DNA from: Promethearchaeota archaeon
Lineage (GTDB): Archaea > Asgardarchaeota > Lokiarchaeia > Sigyniarchaeales > Promethearchaeaceae
Assembly (NCBI GenBank): GCA_004524545.1
Contig: SDNX01000007.1
Coordinates: 1-48,699 of the forward strand
Reading direction: 5' to 3'
DNA length: 48,699 nucleotides
Shown: positions 1-7,334 of the stretch, one piece after another
Position numbering within the stretch: the first letter of the stretch is position 1
Layout of the letters: every line of letters starts with the position of its first letter
Program-made: the position numbers and the translations under genes
The notes under the pieces: generated by a model
What the model was told of the DNA's origin: nothing
Seen by the model: the letters and a program-made list of their open reading frames with translations, nothing else
Database searches by the model: none

Positions 1-9
1 AATATTGTC

Positions 10-1140
10 TTGGGTAGTGTTTTTAGTGCACTCCTAATAATCATCTCGGTATTAATTTTTTTTATTTGCAAAGCCTCATCTAAACCACGTTTGTTTGACC
101 AACGTCTAATCCTAGCTTTGATTATATCTCTCAATGGTTTGTTCACACTATTCATTTCATTCAATTTTGACTTATTTCAACAGCAATTGGTGTTCCTCTT
201 TACATTAGGTGTTGCAAATGCAATAATTTTTGGATTATCTGCTTTATTCCTATTGGATAAAAAGAAGAATCTCATTAGTAGTTTCGTTGGGGGTACTTTT
301 TTTATTTTAGAAGTGGCTTTCACTATGATTATTGGGACATTTCGAGACCTTTACATCCTCGCGGGGATTGTTAATGGAACCTCTACACTATTTTTTATTA
401 TATCAGCTCTTATTTCAGCATATAAGAAGAAAAATGGTGGACTTTCTTTCCAAATCGAATTTGGGCTTGTAGGAAATACCATATTATCAAGTGTTAGTGG
501 GATTGCTTTCGCTCGTAGTGTAAACGGCCATTCACTATGGTTTTTACTTTTACTGCTTTCAGGTGCAATTTGCATGCTACTAGCAATAGTGTATTTCCAA
601 AAAGAAAGAGACCGTGAGTATAACTTGGCATTAAGAGTAGCTATGGCCGCAATGTTCACTGCATTAGGCGTAGTATTAAGTTATATTAACCCCTTTGCGT
701 ATATTGTACTTGGAGGATTCAAGATTAATCCTTTTGCTCATTTGATCAATTCTATAGTAGGAGTCTTTTTAGGACCTCTATGGGGAGTCATTGTTGCTTG
801 TTTTATTGCAATTATTCGATATAGTGCTGGAATTGGGACTGTTTTTGCTTTTCCAGGAGGAATTCCCGGCGCTCTTGTTGTGGGGATCATTGCAGTTGTT
901 CTAAGCGCAATGAAAAAAGAGAAATACAGATCCTTTGCTGCACTCACTGAAGTGATTGGAACAGTAGGGATTGGTGCTGTAATTTGTTATGCATTTATGG
1001 GTGCCGCCTCCACAATTTACCTTTGGGGAGGATTCGCGATGTCTTCTTTACTGGGTTCCACTGTTGGTTTTGTAATTATTCGTATTTTAAAGAAACAAAA
1101 CATAGATTCTTCCAGTTTTGGTGATAGTATTCTTGTTTAA
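10..1140 (+). CDS. Multi-TM protein with C-terminal ThiW-like ECF transporter S component (putative thiazole/thiamine precursor uptake)
   Basis: C-terminal ~160 aa (LRVAMAAMFTALGVVLSYINPF...GGFKINPFAHLINSIVGVFLGP...FAFPGGIPGALVVG) resembles ThiW; N-terminal ~200 aa is an additional hydrophobic region. Start is a TTG near the window edge, so the true 5' end may be upstream. Confidence 0.65.
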   Translation: MGSVFSALLIIISVLIFFICKASSKPRLFDQRLILALIISLNGLFTLFISFNFDLFQQQLVFLFTLGVANAIIFGLSALFLLDKKKNLISSFVGGTFFILEVAFTMIIGTFRDLYILAGIVNGTSTLFFIISALISAYKKKNGGLSFQIEFGLVGNTILSSVSGIAFARSVNGHSLWFLLLLLSGAICMLLAIVYFQKERDREYNLALRVAMAAMFTALGVVLSYINPFAYIVLGGFKINPFAHLINSIVGVFLGPLWGVIVACFIAIIRYSAGIGTVFAFPGGIPGALVVGIIAVVLSAMKKEKYRSFAALTEVIGTVGIGAVICYAFMGAASTIYLWGGFAMSSLLGSTVGFVIIRILKKQNIDSSSFGDSILV

Positions 1141-1189
1141 TCATGCTCCATTTTATTCAAAATTCTCAATTTTTCATAAAAATTCCATT

Positions 1190-1819
1190 ATGTTATTTCA
1201 TGACCCCCGAATGTGTAATTTAGTACAGCCCATATCGTTTTCTCAATGCAAAAATAAGAAAATTCTCATTTTTGGTGATTCTAATGTAGGAAAAACTCAC
1301 TTAACTTCTCAATTTTTATCCTATTTACGAGATACGAGTAGCTTGAAGAAAATATATGTGGTTGAGATGGGACCTGAACGTTTTCAAGTGGATAATTATT
1401 CAGTCGGAGGAAGACTTATTGATTATGATCCGAGTTATCAACATGATCCTTCTGTTTTATATTACAATTATCCTATTACCCCCCCTCGCAGTGCATCAAA
1501 AAATGATGCAGAAGTCTATAAAAATTGCTTAAAAAACTACAAGATTATCCATGACGAGTTTACAACTGTTATTGATACCCTCGTAAATTCTTCAAATAAT
1601 GATTCAGCCCTCATAATTAATGATTTCAGCATTTACATGCACTTAGGATCACACATCCCTTTTCTGAAGCTGTTGAAGTCATCTCATACGGTATTTGTAA
1701 ATGCATATTTTGGTCAAAAACTAGCTGAAGATTATGGATCTAATATAAGTTGGCGGGAAAGGGTGCTTGTTAAACTATTAATTCGTCGTTTTGATTATGC
1801 AATTCATTTGATGAAATAA
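1190..1819 (+). CDS. P-loop NTPase of unknown function
   Basis: Walker A GDSNVGKT after a hydrophobic strand (KKILIFGDSNVGKTHL); Walker B-like SALIINDFS. The ORF extends to 1118; an internal ATG at 1190 is plausible. Confidence 0.6.
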   Translation: MLFHDPRMCNLVQPISFSQCKNKKILIFGDSNVGKTHLTSQFLSYLRDTSSLKKIYVVEMGPERFQVDNYSVGGRLIDYDPSYQHDPSVLYYNYPITPPRSASKNDAEVYKNCLKNYKIIHDEFTTVIDTLVNSSNNDSALIINDFSIYMHLGSHIPFLKLLKSSHTVFVNAYFGQKLAEDYGSNISWRERVLVKLLIRRFDYAIHLMK

Positions 1820-1822
1820 TCT

Positions 1823-2515
1823 TTATTGGCTCTGCTCAGAATTCAACTTTTTAAGAATGTTCACGACTTCTTCAAACACATTCGAGAGTTTAGATTTTGA
1901 GAGTGAATCCTTGTCGGATTCTTCCAAAATTTGTTTTAAATTTCGATATGAACGTTGATAAGCCCATAGAGCCTTATCATCCAGACCAACACTTTCAAAA
2001 CTTTTACCCAAATAATAAAATGCCAAAGGGTAATTATAATATGTTTTTATCAGACGCATCAAAGTGTTTATGGATAAGTCAAAACGCCCACTAAGAAAGT
2101 AAACTTTACCCAAAAGGAATTTTGCATCCACATTATTGGGATCATCATGATCCAGAACATCAAATAGGATGTTCAGGCTAGCGGTGAATTTTTGTTCTAA
2201 AAGTAGCTTTTTCGCACGATTTAATTTATCAATGACCACTATACATTCTTCGACTTCTTGCTCGTTATGGGGCTCGTTGGGTGTTAAAATTTCGTCAATT
2301 TGTGATTTTTTTGAGTATGTTTCTAAAATATCTGGAGAATACCTAGTATTACACACAGGACATGATTCAGAATTAAGCAACCACATTTTTAAACATGGAT
2401 CGATATGAAGACAATGTCCATTACTGCATATGACGTAATTCATATTCTCCCGTTTTTCATGCGGAGTGACAAGGATTTTGGTATGGCACACTATGCAACT
2501 GATTTCTGAAGACAT
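1823..2515 (-). CDS. RING-H2-like zinc finger protein with TPR-like C-terminus
   Basis: CIVC...CSNGHCLHIDPCLKMWLLNSESCPVC fits C-x2-C...C-x3-H...H-x3-C...C-x2-C with the CLxxWL element of RING-H2 fingers; C-terminal AKFLLGKVYFLSGRFDLSINTL.../AFYYLGKSFESVGLDDKALWAYQRS reads as TPRs. Confidence 0.65.
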   Translation of the reverse strand: MSSEISCIVCHTKILVTPHEKRENMNYVICSNGHCLHIDPCLKMWLLNSESCPVCNTRYSPDILETYSKKSQIDEILTPNEPHNEQEVEECIVVIDKLNRAKKLLLEQKFTASLNILFDVLDHDDPNNVDAKFLLGKVYFLSGRFDLSINTLMRLIKTYYNYPLAFYYLGKSFESVGLDDKALWAYQRSYRNLKQILEESDKDSLSKSKLSNVFEEVVNILKKLNSEQSQ

Positions 2516-2701
2516 GTATAGGACATATTTCGCAAGCGATCCAAAATGGTTTTGGAATTGGGTTTGAGAAAATTAGTTTTATTCGAAGAAAGGGGTATAA
2601 CAACAAGTACATTTTGTCTACTGAATACCACCTCAACACAACAAGAAAAATATTAGGTGGGGATTGATGTGATTTGTGTTTCTCCTGAAATATTCAGATT
2701 A

Positions 2702-3022
2702 TTACTCTTTGTCTTTCTTTTTGATTTCGATTTCTATTGAGGAAACGTTTGATACCTTACCATCAGCATTTTTAAGCTGTTCTGTACTCAAACGAATATC
2801 CGCATAGAGGGCATCTGTCACAAATTTCTTTTTTAGAATCTCAGCAACGTCAACTGCTCTGCTAATTCGTTTACCACGGGCTTTTATGGTGCAGTGCTTG
2901 AAGCCAGATTTTGTATCTGGATCCTCCTCATTTAAAATGACCATTGCGGCCATCACGTAGTTCATAATGGGTCTTGTGCCGATATATACGCTCGAATCGT
3001 TATCTTTATCATTTCTGGACAT
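2702..3022 (-). CDS. Alba-family DNA/RNA-binding protein (paralog 1)
   Basis: VYIGTRPIMNYVMAAMVIL...CTIKARGKRISRAVDVAEILKKKFV matches the Alba core. Confidence 0.88.
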   Translation of the reverse strand: MSRNDKDNDSSVYIGTRPIMNYVMAAMVILNEEDPDTKSGFKHCTIKARGKRISRAVDVAEILKKKFVTDALYADIRLSTEQLKNADGKVSNVSSIEIEIKKKDKE

Positions 3023-3250
3023 GGGTTTTACCTCGGTAAGTTGATTTTTTTGCTTTTCACTTTATCTGAATTGTATCAATGGAAGTCAATTGTTAATTTT
3101 GTCGTTGTACAGCTCTACGACTGTCTTTATTTAATTTACTGACAGTTTTTAAATTTTTTGAAAACTAACGAATGAAAGTAACGGGCGCTAATCGGCGTTT
3201 AACTAATTCAAGGTTGGAGTAAAAAAGGAAAAATAGAGGAGATTTTGAAT

Positions 3251-3562
3251 CTATTGAGGTTTTTCCCCATCTTTAGGAATTATAAGATCTATCTCAATTG
3301 AACTTACATTTGACGTATGTCCATCAGGGTTAGGTCGTTGTTCGGTATTCAAACGAATTTCTTCGTATACAGCTTCAGGTACAAATTTATTTTTCAGTAT
3401 TTCTGCTACGTCAACAGCAGCGTTAATCGCTCTTCCTCTCGCTTTCAGACTTACAAATCTATTTTTTTTGATTATAAACATCGATGCGGTGATGTAGTTT
3501 ATTTTGGGAGAGTTTCCGATGTATACAGAGACGTCGTCTTGTTTCTCGTTCTCATCTGGCAT
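3251..3562 (-). CDS. Alba-family DNA/RNA-binding protein (paralog 2)
   Basis: VYIGNSPKINYITASMFII...VSLKARGRAINAAVDVAEILKNKFV; clear paralog of the adjacent ORF. Confidence 0.88.
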   Translation of the reverse strand: MPDENEKQDDVSVYIGNSPKINYITASMFIIKKNRFVSLKARGRAINAAVDVAEILKNKFVPEAVYEEIRLNTEQRPNPDGHTSNVSSIEIDLIIPKDGEKPQ

Positions 3563-3745
3563 TTTTCATGTATCCTTTGTTTTTTGATAGATATGATAGT
3601 AATGATAGATTTTTGTCGATTGTACTATCTGCTAGAAAAAATAGCTATTGCACTATTTAAATGTAAGTAATGGAAGTAGAGAAAAAGTGGCATTATTCTA
3701 TGTAATACCGGCGTATTACTAGCGTATATTCTTGGAAGACCCATA

Positions 3746-4006
3746 TTATTGCCCGAATTCGATGAAAACAACGTTGTCTCCGCGAATAAGGATTTGACCT
3801 AGTTCCTCGCGTTCTTCTACAAGTTCATTTTTCTCGTTCTCAATTTCATAAATCTGGGTACAGTCATCTAAGAACAAGTTCAAATGTTGATCAAAAGATA
3901 ATAAAACTCCACGAAACAAGCGGTTTTTTTTAATTTTTATTAAGATTACTTTGTTCAAGCTCTTTCGTAGTTCTTCAATAGGATCCCGGTTATATCTCTG
4001 TGACAT
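3746..4006 (-). CDS. LSm/Sm-like RNA-binding protein
   Basis: LRKSLNKVILIKIKKNRLFRGVLLSFDQHLNLFLDDCTQIYE...ILIRGDNVVFIEF shows Sm1 and Sm2 motifs. Confidence 0.88.
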   Translation of the reverse strand: MSQRYNRDPIEELRKSLNKVILIKIKKNRLFRGVLLSFDQHLNLFLDDCTQIYEIENEKNELVEEREELGQILIRGDNVVFIEFGQ

Positions 4007-4104
4007 TATATTTCCTCCAAGAGAGTTAATTAAACCATATATGGCGTAAAATTAAAATCTTTTGAATAAAAGACCGTAAAAACGAGTAAAAAAACGCGTT
4101 TCAA

Positions 4105-5442
4105 TTATGGATTCATTAAGTTTTTATTTTTTTTGTCTTTCAGGTATTCTTTCAATTCAGAGCCCACGATTTCTCTCACAATTTCATAGAACTCTTTATC
4201 ACTTACTCCCGAGGTAATTTTTGCCAAATCTTCTTTTATGCGGTCATAAATCTTCCTAATATCATCTTTAGGTGCTTTTTCTTGATGTTCCTTTACTTTT
4301 TGCACGATTTCACTCAAAACTTCTTTAGGGAAGTCCATATTAATCAACTTGAGTTTTTCTGATAAAGCGTTAATGATCGCACCACTTCCAGACAATTTAC
4401 CCAAATAGAATTTCCTTCTCCGCCCTACTACTTTCGGATTAATCGGTTCATACGTTAAAGGATGAGTCAAAATTGCATTAACATGCAATCCACTTTCATG
4501 GCTAAATGAAAAGGGTCCCACAACAGGTTTATGCATGTTTAAGGGTAAGCAAAATAATTTTTCCACTAACTGACTCAGTTCAAAGAGTTTATCGAGTTTT
4601 ATACCAGTGTTTATCCCTAAACGTTCCAAATTCATAACTACTTCTTCAAAAGCAGCATTCCCTGCACGCTCTCCATATCCATTGACGCATGTATGAGGAA
4701 ATTTCGCTCCATGTAAAACCGCTTCAACTGAGTTAGCAACCGCAAGACCAAAATCGTTATGCATATGCACCCCTAATCCAACAGAGCCGTTTATTCCCTT
4801 TATAGCCTCTTTAGTTTTTTGGACTAAATAGGTAACAGAAGAAGGGGTTAGGACCCCAACAGTATCTCCCAGCACAATTCGTTTAACTCCAGATTCCACA
4901 GCTGCTCTATGAACATTATTCAAATGAGCCAATTGTGCTCGTGAAGCATCTTCTGACACCCAATTGACTGTTAATCCATGATCCTTCGCATATGTGATCA
5001 TGTTACGAATGACTTCAATTTCTTTTTCAGGAGTTACCTTCAGGATAGTCATCATTAATTGAGAGGTAGGCATGAATATCACAATTTCATCCACATTTGC
5101 TTGAATACATGCATCAATATCTCCTTTACGTGGACGTGCTATTGCGAGAATCTTACTGGTAGTATATCCTTCATTTGTTATGGCTTTTACCGTTTCCAAT
5201 TCCGTTTGAGACACTGCAGGAAATCCTACAGCAACCAGAGGAACTCCAATTTCGTCTAATGCTTTGGCAATGGTAATTTTATCCTCTTGAGTCAAATACA
5301 CACCCGGAGATTGTTCTCCATCGCGTAGAGTTTCGTCCCAGATATCCACTTTTGTGGGATGACCTTCGGGTAACACTCCCGCATCAAAATTATAATCGTA
5401 AAGCTGATCTCGTACTTCTTTACTTGAGAACCGATATTTCAT
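4105..5442 (-). CDS. Homocitrate/2-isopropylmalate synthase family protein (DRE-TIM metallolyase)
   Basis: WDETLRDGEQSPGV, GLGVHMHNDFGLAVANS, VNGYGERAGNAAFEEV and a C-terminal LGKLSG motif. Start set at the internal ATG (MKYRFSSKEVRDQL); the ORF extends to 5550. Substrate not resolved. Confidence 0.8.
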   Translation of the reverse strand: MKYRFSSKEVRDQLYDYNFDAGVLPEGHPTKVDIWDETLRDGEQSPGVYLTQEDKITIAKALDEIGVPLVAVGFPAVSQTELETVKAITNEGYTTSKILAIARPRKGDIDACIQANVDEIVIFMPTSQLMMTILKVTPEKEIEVIRNMITYAKDHGLTVNWVSEDASRAQLAHLNNVHRAAVESGVKRIVLGDTVGVLTPSSVTYLVQKTKEAIKGINGSVGLGVHMHNDFGLAVANSVEAVLHGAKFPHTCVNGYGERAGNAAFEEVVMNLERLGINTGIKLDKLFELSQLVEKLFCLPLNMHKPVVGPFSFSHESGLHVNAILTHPLTYEPINPKVVGRRRKFYLGKLSGSGAIINALSEKLKLINMDFPKEVLSEIVQKVKEHQEKAPKDDIRKIYDRIKEDLAKITSGVSDKEFYEIVREIVGSELKEYLKDKKNKNLMNP

Positions 5443-5592
5443 AAATAGCCTCCTCAGTGTGTTGCCTAAATGATTCTGACCTTTTATCCTTATTAAACAA
5501 TCTATATGTCGTTTTCGAAAAAGGAAAAAATGAAATGGTACAGAGTACATGTACCATCGTTACAGAAGGAGCACTCTAAAGAGGTATTATTC

Positions 5593-6372
5593 GTGATATT
5601 TAATTATTGTATTGGTCCTGCGGGATCAGGAAAAACTACACTAGTAGCCACTACCTATAACCATTTGAGCACTAATTATCATGGACTACGGGTAATAACC
5701 GTGAATTTAGATCCCGGAGTCAGGAACTTACCATATACACCTGATGTTGATATTCGAGATTATATTGTGTTAGAGGAAGTAATGGATAAATACGGACTCG
5801 GCCCAAATGGAGGTTTAGTGGCTGCCACTGACTTAATTGTCGAAAGCATTGAAGATTTGAAATTCGAAATCTCCGAATTTAATGATCCCGATGTCGTATT
5901 AATCGATACTCCCGGTCAAATGGAATTATTTGCCTTTCGAAACACGGGACCAATGGTTGTGAGTTCTTTGGGATATGGAAATGCACATAAAGTAGTTTCA
6001 TTTTTATTTGATCCTGCTGTATGCCGACTTCCTAATGGATTTATTTCTACCATGTTTCTTGCGGGTTCGGTGCTATATCGTTTTGCAAACATCCCTCAGA
6101 TAAACGTGCTATCAAAATCAGATTTACTGGAACCGGATATTTTAGAAACTGTTCTCTCTTGGAGTGAGGATTACAATAAACTTATGGAAGCAACGGATAA
6201 AACTGAGCGAGGATTGGTGCGCGAGTTAGACAGCGGAATTTCTGAAATTTTTCAGCGAATGGCGAATTTTCCTCCCTTAATAAGCGTATCAAGTGTAGAG
6301 TTTACGGGAATTGAGGATTACTGGGGAACTATCCAAAGAACTCTGAATTTTGATGAATCCCCGTTTTATTGA
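5593..6372 (+). CDS. GPN-loop GTPase
   Basis: GPAGSGKTTL Walker A, NLDPGVRNLPYTPDVDIRD, the GLGPNGG GPN loop, DTPGQMELF and LSKSDLL. Likely GTG start at 5593; the ORF opens at 5506. Confidence 0.88.
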   Translation: MIFNYCIGPAGSGKTTLVATTYNHLSTNYHGLRVITVNLDPGVRNLPYTPDVDIRDYIVLEEVMDKYGLGPNGGLVAATDLIVESIEDLKFEISEFNDPDVVLIDTPGQMELFAFRNTGPMVVSSLGYGNAHKVVSFLFDPAVCRLPNGFISTMFLAGSVLYRFANIPQINVLSKSDLLEPDILETVLSWSEDYNKLMEATDKTERGLVRELDSGISEIFQRMANFPPLISVSSVEFTGIEDYWGTIQRTLNFDESPFY

Positions 6373-6386
6373 AGAAAAAATAATGG

Positions 6387-6493
6387 TGGGACAGGGAAGA
6401 TTTGAACTCCCGACCACTCGGCCCCCAGCCGAGTATCAATCTGGTTCAGCCTATTTAGGTAACGGGCAGAAATACCAGCTAGACTACTGTCCC
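6387..6493 (-). tRNA. tRNA-Pro(GGG) with a ~34-nt intron in the D-loop (intron about 6439-6472); CCA encoded at 6384-6386
   Basis: Reverse strand: acceptor GGGACAG/CTGTCCC; anticodon arm CTCGG-CTGGGGG-CCGAG; T arm GGGAG-TTCAAAT-CTTCC; discriminator A then CCA. Removing 34 nt between GGTA and TGATA gives a 73-nt tRNA with normal D-arm spacing. Confidence 0.88.
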
Positions 6494-6594
6494 ACGTTTT
6501 TTTATTTTGGATTGATGTATCATATATATCAAGTTAAAAAAATTTTTGTATTAGGTAGTGTTATCAAGAATATCAAGTAGTTGGTTCGAAAAAA

Positions 6595-6669
6595 GGGCGT
6601 GTAGTCTAGCTAGGATAAGGTGCCGGCTTGCGGAGCCGGTGTTCGCAGGTTCAAATCCTGCCACGCCCA
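6595..6669 (+). tRNA. tRNA-Arg(GCG)
   Basis: Acceptor GGGCGTG/CACGCCC; anticodon arm CCGGC-TTGCGGA-GCCGG; T arm GCAGG-TTCAAAT-CCTGC. Confidence 0.93.
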
Positions 6670-6766
6670 CGATCTATTATCCATACTTTTATAATTCAGA
6701 TACTTACCTCCTTCATCCAGTTTCTGTTTTTCGTTTGGTTTAAAATCATCCATGGGAGGATAAACC

Positions 6767-7060
6767 ATGAGAAAAAAACACAGCTTTGTTAGTAGCAACT
6801 TAGCGAACAGTTTCAGTCAATTAATCGAAACGGAGCGCGACTGTGAATTTTTGGATGTGTTACGAAAAGTAACGCAACTGATGCAAATCAAAGAAGAAAC
6901 TCATTACTCCCAAATCTTGTCTAAAAACATCCTAAGTATGGCGGCGGAGATTGAGATGAAGTTTGATGAATATTTAGATAAAAAAGGAATCCCATTTCGT
7001 ACTGAAGTGTTTTTACTCATAGTTTTTCAAGAATTATTGGATAAATTCGTATTGAGTTAG
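6767..7060 (+). CDS. Hypothetical protein (97 aa)
   Basis: Open frame after an AGGA-containing leader (gggaggataaaccatg); no recognisable domain. Confidence 0.5.
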   Translation: MRKKHSFVSSNLANSFSQLIETERDCEFLDVLRKVTQLMQIKEETHYSQILSKNILSMAAEIEMKFDEYLDKKGIPFRTEVFLLIVFQELLDKFVLS

Positions 7061-7334
7061 GTGAGGATATCAGCTTCCAGAAACATCCGAATAATGGGTG
7101 AATTATTGCTCAGTTATTAAAATGAAAGTTTAATTGAGCTTACTTCTGGTATATTTATCCATAATTCATATAGAGTACTTGTAGTTAGGATAAGCACTCC
7201 GCTAATAAACGGGTTTAAATACCGCGACAAAAATATCTCATTACCGATTTATTGAATCTTGAGATGTTTAGAGATTAATACCTATCTAAACTATCGTGCT
7301 TACAACCGAACCTAGCAAACGGGGTAATAGAATT

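Noticed and set aside
6350-6580. 76-aa ORF on the plus strand
   Set aside because: It reads through the antisense strand of the tRNA-Pro gene; not coding.
6558-6798. Short ORFs on both strands (61 and 62 aa)
   Set aside because: Both overlap the tRNA-Arg gene and show tRNA-derived peptide artefacts such as WAWQDLNLRTPAPQAG.
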